Shown: positions 27,422 through 36,511 of the stretch, in pieces
Layout: each line of letters starts with the position of its first letter
Position numbering within the stretch: the stretch's first letter is position 1
Translations under genes and position numbers: made by a program
Notes under the pieces: model-generated
Database searches by the model: none
What the model was told of the DNA's origin: nothing
Seen by the model: the letters and a program-made list of their open reading frames with translations, nothing else
Origin: Achromobacter pulmonis
GTDB lineage: Bacteria; Pseudomonadota; Gammaproteobacteria; Burkholderiales; Burkholderiaceae_B
DNA: 64,000 bases
Assembly (NCBI RefSeq): GCF_002885955.2
Contig: NZ_POQS01000004.1
Span: 193,693-257,692 of the forward strand
Reading direction: 5' to 3'

Positions 27422-28351
27422 ATGGAATTTTTCCGGATTCACCGCACCATCCCGTTCATGCGCCACGCGCTGGTGCTGAACATCATCAGCCTCGTCACCT
27501 TCGTGGCGGCGGTCTTCTTCATCGCCACCCGCGGCTTCCACCTGTCGATCGAATTCACCGGCGGCACGGTCATGGAAGTCAGCTACGCCCAGACCGCGCA
27601 GCTGGAGAACGTGCGCGGCGTGGTCTCCAAGCTGGGCTACACCGACTTCCAGGTGCAGAACTTCGGCACCTCGCGCGACGTCATGATCCGCCTGCCCCTG
27701 CAGGAAGGCCAGACCTCGGCGACCCAGAGCGAAACCGTCATGGCCGCGCTCAAGGCCGCCGATTCCGGCGTCGAACTGCGGCGGGTGGAATTCGTCGGCC
27801 CGCAGGTCGGCCAGGAGCTGCTGCACAACGGCCTGATGGCGCTGCTGGTCGTGGTCATCGGCATCATGGTGTACCTAGGCTTTCGCTTCGAATGGAAGTT
27901 CGCCGTCGCCGGCGTGATCGCCAACCTGCACGACGTGGTCATCATCCTGGGCTTCTTCGCCTTCTTCCAGTGGGAATTCTCGCTGTCGGTGCTGGCGGGC
28001 GTGCTGGCGGTGCTGGGCTACTCCGTGAACGAATCCGTGGTCATCATGGACCGTATCCGCGAGAACTTCCGCAAGTACCGCAAGGCCGACGTGCACGAGG
28101 TCATCAACAGCGCCATCACGCAGACCATCTCGCGCACCATCATCACCCACGGCTCGACCCAGATGATGGTGCTGGCCATGCTGTTCTTCGGCGGCCCCAG
28201 CCTGCACTACTTCGCCATGGCCCTGACCATCGGCATCTGGTTCGGCATCTACTCGTCGGTGTTCGTCGCCGCCGCGCTGGCCATGTGGATGGGCGTCAAG
28301 CGCGAAGACCTGGTCAAGCCGGTCAAGAAGGAAGGCGAGGAAGCCGCCTGA
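27422..28351 (+). CDS. secF: Protein translocase subunit SecF
   Basis: 309-residue partner of SecD. N-terminal helix, IEFTGGTVMEV periplasmic motif at about 42-52, then five helices with LGYSVNESVVIMDRIREN (conserved SecF segment) and a charged C-terminal tail. Lies 51 bp after secD in the same operon and is followed by a good intrinsic terminator. Confidence 0.96.
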   Translation: MEFFRIHRTIPFMRHALVLNIISLVTFVAAVFFIATRGFHLSIEFTGGTVMEVSYAQTAQLENVRGVVSKLGYTDFQVQNFGTSRDVMIRLPLQEGQTSATQSETVMAALKAADSGVELRRVEFVGPQVGQELLHNGLMALLVVVIGIMVYLGFRFEWKFAVAGVIANLHDVVIILGFFAFFQWEFSLSVLAGVLAVLGYSVNESVVIMDRIRENFRKYRKADVHEVINSAITQTISRTIITHGSTQMMVLAMLFFGGPSLHYFAMALTIGIWFGIYSSVFVAAALAMWMGVKREDLVKPVKKEGEEAA

Positions 28352-28379
28352 GCGCGCCGCGTTCCTTCCCCAACCGACG

Positions 28380-28404
28380 ACCCGCCCGCGTGGCGGGTTT
28401 TTTA
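28380..28404 (+). terminator. Intrinsic terminator after secF
   Basis: ACCCGCC, loop CGCGT, GGCGGGT, then a run of T. Placed 28 bp after the secF stop. Confidence 0.9.
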
Positions 28405-28760
28405 TTGCGCGCCGCGTGACATTTCCGTCCCTGGAAATGAAATCCCCGGCTCAAGGCCGGGGTGAAATCAGGTCTTACATGATGGGTCGTAGGCGCCTTG
28501 CGCACCCATTGGAAGCCATCACCAACCTGTACTGGATCGTACGCGCGCCTGTCCGTCCGGGTCAAGCCTGATCCAGGACAGGCTGGAGCACACTGGAGAC
28601 CGCCAAGCACCTGGCGCAGGTACACCGCGTTGAATCCATGGATGTCCTGGCCGGACTGGTGGCGCGGTGCCATGCGCGAAACGAAACCCTGGCTGCGCGA
28701 TTGCGCCACGGCCCATCAGCGCCGTTTCTGATTTCCCTGCCCTGAAAGGCCGCTTGCTCA
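28405..28760. other. Intergenic region without a recognisable gene
   Basis: Between the secF terminator and the arsR-type operator. Short open frames exist on both strands but have no ribosome site, no family resemblance and the composition of chance frames. No tRNA-like fold or strong promoter was seen. It may hold a decayed gene. Confidence 0.4.
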
Positions 28761-28784
28761 ATACATAAGTATCCGCTAATGTAT
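28761..28784. promoter_or_regulatory. Candidate ArsR-family operator
   Basis: ATACAT-N12-ATGTAT inverted repeat ending 4 bp before the regulator's ATG, where binding would block transcription; typical autoregulatory position. Confidence 0.5.
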
Positions 28785-28788
28785 CGAC

Positions 28789-29103
28789 ATGATCGAGAAC
28801 GACATCTTCAAGGCCCTGGCCGATCCGACGCGGCGCGCGATATTCGAGAAGCTGGCCGCGGGCGGCATGAACGCCAGCGCGCTGCGCGCGGGCATGGACA
28901 TCAGCCAGCCCGCCATGTCGCAGCATCTTGCCGTGCTGCGCAAGGCCCGGCTGGTGCGGGAAAGCCGGCAGGGCCGCTACGTCAACTACCAGGTCGACCC
29001 CGACGGCCTGGCGCTCATCGCCGGATGGCTGGCGAAGTACCGCGCCTACTGGCCGGCCCGCGTCGACGCCCTGAAGGCCCTGCTCAAGGACATGGACCAA
29101 TGA
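28789..29103 (+). CDS. ArsR-family winged-helix regulator
   Basis: 104 residues: FKALADPTRRAIFEKLAAGGMNASAL then the recognition helix ISQPAMSQHLAVLRKARLVRESRQGRYVNYQV. No cysteine metal site is visible, so it belongs to the non-metal-sensing branch commonly paired with SRPBCC/AHSA1 proteins, as here. Its stop overlaps the start of that partner. Confidence 0.88.
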   Translation: MIENDIFKALADPTRRAIFEKLAAGGMNASALRAGMDISQPAMSQHLAVLRKARLVRESRQGRYVNYQVDPDGLALIAGWLAKYRAYWPARVDALKALLKDMDQ

Positions 29104-29444
29104 ATCCGACCGCTCCCGAAGACCCGTCCCAGGACATCGTGCTCGAGTACGAGCTGGACGCGCCGCCCGAGAAGGTCTGGCGCGCCATCAGCATCCCCGA
29201 GTTCCGCGAGCAGTGGCTGCCCGGCCAGGCGCTGGCCAGCCCCGAGCCGGTCGATGCGACGCCCGCCGAGGAACTGCGCTTGCGCCTGCGCGAGAACGAG
29301 CCGCCCTTTCTCGAAAGCCTGGTGACCTTCCAGCTGCAGCCGACCGGCGACGGACGCACCGTGCTGCGGATCATCCATGCGCTGGAGGACGTCCGCGGAC
29401 GCATCGCCGCGAACGACGCCGCGCCGTTCATGTGCGCGGCCTGA
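29100..29444 (+). CDS. SRPBCC (AHSA1-like) domain protein
   Basis: 114 residues with the helix-grip start IVLEYELDAPPEKVWRAISIPEFREQWLPG typical of Activator-of-Hsp90-like ligand-binding proteins. Shorter than the usual 140-160, mostly in the central strands. ATG at 29100 overlaps the ArsR stop (ATGA), so both are translated together. ArsR-SRPBCC pairs are common; the ligand is unknown. Confidence 0.78.
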   Translation: MNPTAPEDPSQDIVLEYELDAPPEKVWRAISIPEFREQWLPGQALASPEPVDATPAEELRLRLRENEPPFLESLVTFQLQPTGDGRTVLRIIHALEDVRGRIAANDAAPFMCAA

Positions 29445-29477
29445 AAACGAAAACCCACGCAACACAGGAGACAGTCC

Positions 29478-30080
29478 ATGCAGGGCGTCATGCAATACGT
29501 GCCGATGGTGGTCGAGCAGTCGGGCCGCGGCGAACGGGCCTTCGACATCTATTCCCGGATGCTGCGCGAGCGCATCATTTTCCTGAACGGCGAGGTCAAC
29601 GACTCGGTGGCCGCGCTGGTCTGCGCCCAGCTGCTGTTCCTGGAATCCGAGAACCCCACCAAGCCGATCCACCTGTACATCAACTCGCCCGGCGGCGTCA
29701 TCACCAGCGGCCTGGCCATGTACGACACCATGCAGTACATCACCGCCCCGGTGCATACGCTGTGCATGGGCACCGCCCGTTCCATGGGCTCGTTCCTGCT
29801 CATGGCCGGCCAGCCCGGCGAGCGCTGCGCGCTGGCCAATTCCAGCCTGCACGTGCACCAGCCGCTGGGCGGCTTCCAGGGCCAGGCCTCGGACGTGCTG
29901 ATCCACGCCGAGGAAATGCAGCGCACCAAGGACCGCGTGATCCGCGTCTACGCGCAGCACTGCGGGCGCAGCTACGAAGAAGTCGAGCGCACCCTGGACC
30001 GCGACCGCTACATGAGCGCGGAGGAAGCGCTGGAGTGGGGACTGATAGACCGTATCCTGACGCGGCGCGAAATCGGCTGA
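29478..30080 (+). CDS. ClpP-type serine protease, solitary paralogue
   Basis: 200 residues with the ClpP fold. Likely catalytic triad Ser102 (TARSMGSF, where classical ClpP has AASMGA), His127 (LHVHQPLGG) and an Asp in TLDRDRYMS (174 or 176). IYINSPGG-type motif at 67-73 is present. No clpX, clpA or tig gene is adjacent, unlike the housekeeping clpP locus, so this is probably a second ClpP. It follows the ArsR-SRPBCC pair by 33 bp with its own AGGAG site and may be in that operon. It could form homo- or mixed rings with the main ClpP. Confidence 0.85.
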   Translation: MQGVMQYVPMVVEQSGRGERAFDIYSRMLRERIIFLNGEVNDSVAALVCAQLLFLESENPTKPIHLYINSPGGVITSGLAMYDTMQYITAPVHTLCMGTARSMGSFLLMAGQPGERCALANSSLHVHQPLGGFQGQASDVLIHAEEMQRTKDRVIRVYAQHCGRSYEEVERTLDRDRYMSAEEALEWGLIDRILTRREIG

Positions 30081-30109
30081 GGCGCGATGCTGGGCTACCA
30101 TAGCCCATC

Positions 30110-30787
30110 ATGAAACTCGCCATCGATCACCTCGTCATCGCCGCCGCGGACCTCGACAGCGGCACGCGCTACGTCGCCGAGCGTCTCGGCATCGCGCCGG
30201 CCGGCGGCGGCGCCCATCCGCGCATGGGCACCCACAACCGGGTCCTGGGCATGGCCGAGGGCATCTACCTGGAAGTCATCGCCATCGACCCGCGGGCCGA
30301 GCCGCCGGCGCGGCCGCGCTGGTTCGGGCTGGACCAGGACGCCGTGCGCGCCCGGCTGGCCCAGGGACCTTACCTGGCCCACTGGGCCGCCCGGGTCGAG
30401 GCGCCGCTGGACCTGAGCCGCATGCAGGCCGAGCACCCCGACCGCCTCGCCCCCGCCATCGCCATGACGCGCGGCGCGCTGCGCTGGCGGCTGACGGTGC
30501 CGGACGACGGCAGCCTGCCGGCCTGGCGCGAGGCCGGCGTTGCCGCGGGCGACGGCCTGCTGCCCACGCTGATCCAATGGGACGTGCCGGACTACCCCGG
30601 CGTGAGCCTGCCGCGCCAGGACCTGGCGCTGCTGCGGCTGAGCGGCAGCCATCCGCAGGCCGGGCTGCTGCGCCAGGGCCTGGCCTGGATGGGCGCGGAC
30701 CACCTCATCGAACTGGAACAGGCCGACGGCCCGCCCCGCCTCAGCGCGCAGATCGCAACGGCGCAAGGCCTGCGGACCCTGTCCTGA
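30110..30787 (+). CDS. VOC/glyoxalase-like domain protein
   Basis: 225 residues beginning MKLAIDHLVIAAADLDSGTRYVAERLG, the start of a glyoxalase-like (PF13468-type) fold with a likely metal ligand in IDH and a second half from about 120. HNRVLGMAEGIYLEVIAIDP matches the family pattern NRxLxLGxxxYLElia. Function of these single-gene proteins is not known. Confidence 0.75.
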   Translation: MKLAIDHLVIAAADLDSGTRYVAERLGIAPAGGGAHPRMGTHNRVLGMAEGIYLEVIAIDPRAEPPARPRWFGLDQDAVRARLAQGPYLAHWAARVEAPLDLSRMQAEHPDRLAPAIAMTRGALRWRLTVPDDGSLPAWREAGVAAGDGLLPTLIQWDVPDYPGVSLPRQDLALLRLSGSHPQAGLLRQGLAWMGADHLIELEQADGPPRLSAQIATAQGLRTLS

Positions 30788-30835
30788 GCGCCTCTTGCGC
30801 ATCCCTTTGACACCCTATCCGGAGGAGATCCATCC

Positions 30836-31546
30836 ATGCCCGCCCCGCGCAAGCGATTCGACGAAGACCCCTACCTGGACCGGTGCGAGGCCACCGTGGT
30901 CGCGGTCGGTCCCGAAGGCATCGAACTCGACGAGACCGTCTGCTATGCGCGCAGCGGCGGACAGGCCGGCGACAGCGGCACGCTGACCCTGGCCGACGGC
31001 CGCGTGCTGGCGCTGGCCGACACGCAGTACGCGGACGACCGCCAGCGCATCCTGCACGTGCCGCAAGGCGACGCGCTGCCCCAGGTGGGCGAGCGGGTGA
31101 CGGTGGCCATAGACTGGCCGCGCCGCCACCGGCTCATGCGCCTGCATACCTGTCTGCACTTGCTGGGATCGCTGGTGCCGGCGCCGGTGACCGGCTGCAA
31201 TATCTCGCCCGATTCGGCGCGCATCGACTTCGACCTGCCCGAGTCCACGCTGGACAAGGCCGACCTGACCGAGCGCCTGAACGCGCTGATCGGCGCCGCC
31301 ATCGGCGTCAGCGTCGACACCATCACGCCGGAACAGCTGGCGGCCGAGCCGGACCTGGTGCGCACCGTGGGCGCGGCGCCGCCGGCCGGCACCGCCAGCA
31401 TCCGCATCGTCGAGATTCCGGGCGTGGACCGCCAGCCCTGCGGCGGCACGCACGTGGCCAATACGGCCGAAATCGGCGCCGTGGCCGTGACCAAGATCGA
31501 AAAGAAAAGCCGCAGCAACCGGCGCGTGGTGGTGAACTTCGCCTGA
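30836..31546 (+). CDS. alaX: Alanyl-tRNA editing protein (AlaX)
   Basis: 236-residue free-standing editing domain that hydrolyses Ser- or Gly-tRNA(Ala). Zinc ligands are visible as His104 and His108 (RLHTCLH) and Cys202 and His206 (CGGTH), with the N-terminal CYARSGGQAGDSG loop of AlaX/AlaRS editing domains. The length and N-terminal beta-barrel part fit AlaX-M. GGAGGAG ribosome site upstream. The window also carries two tRNA-Ala genes. Confidence 0.92.
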   Translation: MPAPRKRFDEDPYLDRCEATVVAVGPEGIELDETVCYARSGGQAGDSGTLTLADGRVLALADTQYADDRQRILHVPQGDALPQVGERVTVAIDWPRRHRLMRLHTCLHLLGSLVPAPVTGCNISPDSARIDFDLPESTLDKADLTERLNALIGAAIGVSVDTITPEQLAAEPDLVRTVGAAPPAGTASIRIVEIPGVDRQPCGGTHVANTAEIGAVAVTKIEKKSRSNRRVVVNFA

Positions 31547-31563
31547 GCCGGGGCGCCCGGGCC

Positions 31564-32352
31564 TCAGGCTTGCGGGCCGGGGCTCTTGCGCCACCAGCGC
31601 CACGGCGCGCGCAGCGGCCATTGGTAGCGCCCGTCCAGCACACGCGGCGCCAGCATGTGGCCCACCAGCACCGCGATGCCGGCGGCGGTCATGACGTCGG
31701 ACAGGTAGTGGTCCAGGTTGACCAGCCGGCTGACGGCCACCAGCGCGGCCAGCAGCAGGAAGACCCAGCGCCAGCGCGGCGCCAGGATGCCCAGCACCAC
31801 GGCCACGGCGAACGCCGCGTAGGTGTGGCTGGACGGGAAGGAGTTGAACAGCTGCGAGCGCGAGAACGATTCGCCCAGCCCGTAGACGCCTTGCTCGAAA
31901 TAGAGCTCGGGGCGCGCGCGCGCCACCGAACGCTTGAGCACCAGCACCACCAGCCCGCCCACCGCCATGGTGGAGAGCATCAGCAGGCTGCCGCGGGCCA
32001 TGCTGGCGTAGCTCATGCGCATGGGATTGCGCCAGCCGCGCGCCAGGCCGATCAGGCCGATCACGTAGAACGCCAGCGCCACGCCGATGTAGCGGCCGCT
32101 TTCGCCCAGTTCGCCCACCCATTCGAACGATTCGTTCACGTTCTCGGTCACCGACTGCTTGATCCACACGGCCAGGGGCAGGTCTATCCACAGGGCGCTG
32201 GCGCCGGCGGCCAGCGCCAGCGCGCAGCCCAGCAGCACCCAGGTCAGCGGCGAAAACGGATTACGCCAGCTGCCTGCCGCGGGCGCGCCGGCGGCGCTTT
32301 CGGCCCCGGCGACGGATACCGGAGGAATCGGGGGATTGGGGGTCATCGGCAC
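31564..32352 (-). CDS. PAP2-family membrane phosphatase
   Basis: 262-residue polytopic inner-membrane protein. The three-part PAP2 signature is complete: KRSVARARP, PSSHTYAAF and SRLVNLDHYLSDV. About six hydrophobic helices. Candidate roles are undecaprenyl-diphosphate or phosphatidate/phosphatidylglycerophosphate dephosphorylation. Convergent with alaX, with the ends 17 bp apart, and divergent from miaB. Confidence 0.88.
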   Translation of the reverse strand: MPMTPNPPIPPVSVAGAESAAGAPAAGSWRNPFSPLTWVLLGCALALAAGASALWIDLPLAVWIKQSVTENVNESFEWVGELGESGRYIGVALAFYVIGLIGLARGWRNPMRMSYASMARGSLLMLSTMAVGGLVVLVLKRSVARARPELYFEQGVYGLGESFSRSQLFNSFPSSHTYAAFAVAVVLGILAPRWRWVFLLLAALVAVSRLVNLDHYLSDVMTAAGIAVLVGHMLAPRVLDGRYQWPLRAPWRWWRKSPGPQA

Positions 32353-32518
32353 CGCTATCGGGGGGAATGAGATTGGTTACAACCGCCTGAATGGCGGCGG
32401 GCACGCTATCGTAACGGCCCTTGCGCCGCATTCCAAGAAACAAATTTCACGCAAGGGTTAAAATTCCGCGTTTCCCCTCTTTCTGCCCCCGGGATCTACA
32501 CCCGTCACGGCGACCACC

Positions 32519-33952
32519 ATGCAAGAAATCTCCATCAAGCGCGCGAACGCCGCGCACGACGGCGCGGCCGACGCGCCCATGACCGCAGGCAGCGGCTCCC
32601 CCCGCAAGCTGTACATCCGCACTTTCGGGTGCCAGATGAACGAGTACGACTCCGACAAGATGGCCGACGTGCTGCGCGGCGACCAGGGGCTGGAGCTGAC
32701 CGACGACCCGGAAGAAGCCGACGTCATCCTGTTCAACACCTGTTCGGTGCGCGAAAAGGCGCAGGAGAAAGTGTTCTCCGACCTGGGCCGCGTGCAGCAC
32801 CTGAAGAAGATCAACCCGGATCTGGTGATCGGCGTGGGCGGCTGCGTGGCCAGCCAGGAAGGCGAGGCCATCGTCAAGCGCGCGCCCTACGTGGATGTGG
32901 TGTTCGGTCCGCAGACGCTGCACCGCCTGCCCGAGCTGATCCAGCGCCGCCGCGCCGAGGGCCGCTCGCAGGTGGACATCAGCTTCCCGGAGATCGAGAA
33001 GTTCGACAACATGCCGCCGCCGCGCGTCGAGGGCGCCACGGCCTTCGTGTCCATCATGGAAGGCTGCAGCAAGTACTGCAGCTTCTGTGTGGTGCCCTAC
33101 ACCCGCGGCGAGGAAGTCTCGCGTCCCTTCGAGGACGTGCTGGTCGAGGTGGCCGACCTGGCCGACCAGGGCGTCAAGGAAGTGACGCTGCTGGGCCAGA
33201 ACGTCAACGCCTACCGCGGGCGCATGGCCGACAGCGGCGAAATCGCCGACTTCGCCATGCTGCTGGAATACGTGCACGAGATTCCCGGCATCGAACGAAT
33301 CCGCTACACCACCTCGCACCCCAAGGAAATGACCCAGCGCATGGTGGACGCCTACGCCCGCCTGCCCAAGCTGGTGTCGTTCCTGCACCTGCCGGTGCAG
33401 GCCGGCAGCGACCGCGTGCTGGCCGCGATGAAGCGCGGCTACACCACGCTGGAGTTCAAGTCCGTGGTGCGCCGCCTGCGCGCCGCCCGTCCGAACCTGA
33501 CGCTGTCCTCGGACTTCATCGTCGGCTTCCCGGGCGAGACCGAGGAAGACTTCGAAAAGACCATGAAGCTGATCGAGGACGTCGGTTTCGACACCTCGTT
33601 CTCGTTCGTGTATTCGCGCCGTCCGGGCACGCCCGCGGCCGACCTGCACGACGACACCCCGCAGGACGTCAAGCTGCGCCGCCTGCAGCGCCTGCAGGCG
33701 CTGATCAACCAGCAGGCCGCCGAAATCGCCCGCAACATGATCGGCACCCGCCAGCGCCTGCTGGTCGAGGGCCCGTCGCGGCGCGACCCCAACGAACTGA
33801 TGGGCCGCACCGAGAACAACCGCATCGTCAACTTCGCCGCTCCCGCGCGGCTCATCGGACAAATGGTCGACGTCATCATCACCGAAGCGCACACCAATTC
33901 GCTGCGCGCGCGGGTGGCCGACGTGGACCGCGATTCCCCAGAGGCCGAATGA
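32519..33952 (+). CDS. miaB: tRNA-2-methylthio-N6-dimethylallyladenosine synthase
   Basis: 477-residue radical-SAM methylthiotransferase acting on i6A37. N-terminal MTTase domain with Cys in [25 protein letters not shown] and [11 protein letters not shown] (auxiliary cluster), radical-SAM CSKYCSFC with VPYTRGEE, and a C-terminal TRAM domain. Start at 32519 adds about 20 residues before the conserved region; ATG 32579 is an alternative. First gene of the miaB-phoH-ybeY-corC-lnt series, overlapping phoH by 4 bases. Confidence 0.95.
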   Translation: MQEISIKRANAAHDGAADAPMTAGSGSPRKLYIRTFGCQMNEYDSDKMADVLRGDQGLELTDDPEEADVILFNTCSVREKAQEKVFSDLGRVQHLKKINPDLVIGVGGCVASQEGEAIVKRAPYVDVVFGPQTLHRLPELIQRRRAEGRSQVDISFPEIEKFDNMPPPRVEGATAFVSIMEGCSKYCSFCVVPYTRGEEVSRPFEDVLVEVADLADQGVKEVTLLGQNVNAYRGRMADSGEIADFAMLLEYVHEIPGIERIRYTTSHPKEMTQRMVDAYARLPKLVSFLHLPVQAGSDRVLAAMKRGYTTLEFKSVVRRLRAARPNLTLSSDFIVGFPGETEEDFEKTMKLIEDVGFDTSFSFVYSRRPGTPAADLHDDTPQDVKLRRLQRLQALINQQAAEIARNMIGTRQRLLVEGPSRRDPNELMGRTENNRIVNFAAPARLIGQMVDVIITEAHTNSLRARVADVDRDSPEAE

Positions 33953-34974
33953 CCACACCCCGCTCCCGCGCCCGTCGCAGCATGCCCGCCGTCGTCGTCC
34001 TGGACGGCGACAACACCCATCTGGCCAACCTCTGCGGCCCGCTGGACGAAAACCTGCGGCAGCTGGCCGACGGCATGAACGTCAAGCTGTCGCGCCGCGG
34101 CAGCCGCGTCACGATAGAAGGCGAACTGGCCGAGCTGGCCGCCCGCGTCCTGCGCCGCTTCCATGAACAGGCCGTGCACCGCGCGCTGTCGGTCGACGAC
34201 ATCCAGCTGGGGCTGGTCGAGATCGGCGTGGGCCGCCAGGAAGCGCAGCTGAAGGAAGAGCAGGCCCAGGCGCTGGACCCGCTGCCGCCGCTGGACGACG
34301 AAAGCGACGGCATCGCGCTGCGCACCAAGCGCAGCGACCTGCGTCCGCGCACGCCGCGCCAGCGCGACTACCTCAACAACATCCTCAAGCACGACATCAC
34401 CTTCGGCGTCGGCCCGGCCGGCACCGGCAAGACCTGGCTGGCGGTGGCCTGCGCCATCGACGCGATGGAGCGCGACACCGTGCAGCGCCTGGTGCTGACG
34501 CGCCCGGCGGTCGAGGCCGGCGAGCGCCTGGGCTTTCTGCCCGGCGACCTGGCGCAGAAGGTCGATCCGTACCTGCGGCCGCTGTATGACGCGCTCTACG
34601 ACCTGATGGGCTTCGAGAAGGTGCAGCGCCTGTTCGAAAAGCAGACCATCGAAATCGCGCCGCTGGCCTATATGCGCGGACGCACGCTGAACCACGCCTT
34701 CGTCATCCTGGACGAGGCGCAGAACACCACGCCGGAACAGATGAAGATGTTCCTGACCCGCATCGGTTTCGGCAGCAAGGCCGTCATCACCGGCGATCCG
34801 TCCCAGGTGGACCTGCCGCGCGGCCAGGACAGCGGCCTGGCGCACGCGGTCAAGGTGCTGCACGACGTGCAGGGCATCGCCACCACCCGCTTCACCAGCC
34901 GGGACGTGGTGCGCCATCCGCTGGTCGCGCGCATCGTCGACGCCTACGACCGCGCGGCGGAAAGCGAGGAGTGA
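33949..34974 (+). CDS. ybeZ: PhoH-like ATPase (YbeZ)
   Basis: 341-residue PhoH-family ATPase. Walker [13 protein letters not shown] and Walker [15 protein letters not shown] are intact, with GDPSQVDLP following. An N-terminal KH-like region precedes the ATPase domain. YbeZ works with YbeY in ribosomal RNA processing and quality control; it overlaps miaB by 4 bases and ends 3 bases before ybeY. Confidence 0.94.
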   Translation: MTTPRSRARRSMPAVVVLDGDNTHLANLCGPLDENLRQLADGMNVKLSRRGSRVTIEGELAELAARVLRRFHEQAVHRALSVDDIQLGLVEIGVGRQEAQLKEEQAQALDPLPPLDDESDGIALRTKRSDLRPRTPRQRDYLNNILKHDITFGVGPAGTGKTWLAVACAIDAMERDTVQRLVLTRPAVEAGERLGFLPGDLAQKVDPYLRPLYDALYDLMGFEKVQRLFEKQTIEIAPLAYMRGRTLNHAFVILDEAQNTTPEQMKMFLTRIGFGSKAVITGDPSQVDLPRGQDSGLAHAVKVLHDVQGIATTRFTSRDVVRHPLVARIVDAYDRAAESEE

Positions 34975-34977
34975 CCC

Positions 34978-35466
34978 GTGCACAGTGATCCCGCGAAGCC
35001 CGGACTGTCGCTGTCGGTGCAGTACGGCGTGCAGGAAGACCGGCTGCCGCGCTGGCGCCTGCGCCGCTGGGCCGAACGCGCGCTGGCCGGCGCGGCCGGC
35101 GACGGCCTGGTGGAATTCTCGGCCGCCGAGCTCAGCCTGCGCCTGGTCGGCGCGGCCGAGGGCCGGCGCCTGAACCGCGATTTCCGCGGGCGCGACTACG
35201 CCACCAACGTGCTCACCTTCGAATACGGCGTGGACCCGCTGGGCGTGGCCCGCGGCGACATCGTCATGTGCGTGCCGGTGCTGGTGCGCGAGGCCCGCGA
35301 ACAGCGCAAGCAGCTGCTGGACCACGCCGCCCACCTGACCGTCCACGGCGTGCTGCACGCGCTGGGCTACGACCACATCAAGGCCCGCGAGGCCAAGCGC
35401 ATGGAAGCGCTGGAAACCGCCACGCTGGCCGCCATGGGCATCGCCGACCCCTACCTTGAGTCCTGA
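34978..35466 (+). CDS. ybeY: Endoribonuclease/rRNA maturation factor YbeY
   Basis: 162-residue metal-dependent RNase involved in 16S rRNA 3' end processing. The zinc motif H-x3-H-x5-H is complete in TVHGVLHALGYDH. RDYATNVLTFEY is the other family signature. Starts with GTG at 34978. Acts with YbeZ, encoded directly upstream. Confidence 0.94.
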   Translation: MHSDPAKPGLSLSVQYGVQEDRLPRWRLRRWAERALAGAAGDGLVEFSAAELSLRLVGAAEGRRLNRDFRGRDYATNVLTFEYGVDPLGVARGDIVMCVPVLVREAREQRKQLLDHAAHLTVHGVLHALGYDHIKAREAKRMEALETATLAAMGIADPYLES

Positions 35467-35620
35467 AAACGGCCCCTCGGGACAACCCTGAGAAATTGCC
35501 GAAAAATGGCGTGCAGCAAGGCGCAGATGGCGGGGGTTCCGCGCATTTCGGACCACCGCGTTACAAATTGGAAGCCAGTTTCGGTTATGCTGGCCGTTCC
35601 GCAACCTGTCCTCCCGGACG

Positions 35621-36511
35621 ATGTCTGACCCTTACCCTGCTCCTGAAGCGACGCCTGCTCGCTCTACCAAACCCGCCACCAAATCCCTTCTAGACCGCCT
35701 GCTTTCCCTCGTGCGCCGCGAGCCCGAGGACCGCGAAGGCATCAAGGCCGTCCTGGAAGCCGCGCACGAGCGTGAACTGCTCGATGCCGAGTCCTACAAA
35801 ATGATCAAGGGCGCGCTGGCCGTGTCCGAAGGCACCGTCGGCGACATCATGGTCCCGCGCTCGCGCATGGACCTGCTCGACGTCACCCAGCCCCTCGCCC
35901 ATCTGGTCGCCTCGGTCATCGAGACCGCGCACTCGCGCTTCCCCGTCTACGAAGGCGACCGCGACAACATCATCGGCATCCTGCTGGCCAAGGACCTGCT
36001 GCGCTGCATGCTGGAACCCGGCATCGAAGTGCGCACGCTGGTGCGCCCGGCCGTGTTCATCCCGGAATCCAAGCGCCTGAACGTGCTGCTGCACGAGTTC
36101 CGCGCCAGCCGCAACCACCAGGCCATCGTCATCGACGAGCACGGCGGCATCTCCGGCCTGGTCACGATGGAAGACGTGCTGGAACAGATCGTCGGCGACA
36201 TCGAAGACGAATTCGACGAAACCGAGGAAGACTCCATCTTCCCGGAAGGCGAGAACCAGTGGCGCGTCCTGGCCGCCACCGATATCTCGCATTTCAACGA
36301 AGTGTTCGGCTGCCAGCTGCCCGACGACGAGTACGACAGCGTCGGCGGCTGGATGGGCGGCCAGCTCGGCCGCATCCCGCGCCGCGGCGACACCGCCGAA
36401 TTCGACGGCCTGCGCCTGGAAGTGGCGCGCGGCGACGCGCGCCGCGCCATCTGGCTGCGCGTCAAGCGCAACGCTCCCCCCTCAGCCTCCCTGCCCTCTA
36501 CCGACGCATGA
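35621..36511 (+). CDS. corC: CorC/HlyC-family CBS-domain protein (YbeX)
   Basis: 296 residues: two CBS domains ([15 protein letters not shown] from about 73, and [16 protein letters not shown] from about 140, with [29 protein letters not shown]) and a C-terminal CorC-HlyC FAD-like transporter-associated domain. No transmembrane segment. Linked to magnesium/cobalt homeostasis and, as YbeX, to ribosome metabolism. Stop overlaps the lnt start. Confidence 0.93.
   Translation: MSDPYPAPEATPARSTKPATKSLLDRLLSLVRREPEDREGIKAVLEAAHERELLDAESYKMIKGALAVSEGTVGDIMVPRSRMDLLDVTQPLAHLVASVIETAHSRFPVYEGDRDNIIGILLAKDLLRCMLEPGIEVRTLVRPAVFIPESKRLNVLLHEFRASRNHQAIVIDEHGGISGLVTMEDVLEQIVGDIEDEFDETEEDSIFPEGENQWRVLAATDISHFNEVFGCQLPDDEYDSVGGWMGGQLGRIPRRGDTAEFDGLRLEVARGDARRAIWLRVKRNAPPSASLPSTDA

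Noticed and set aside
25370-27826. 818-codon open frame on the minus strand
   Set aside because: Antisense to secD, which is unmistakable.
28405-28760. 128-codon minus-strand and 77-codon plus-strand frames between secF and the ArsR gene
   Set aside because: No ribosome site, no family resemblance, and the minus-strand frame runs across the secF terminator.
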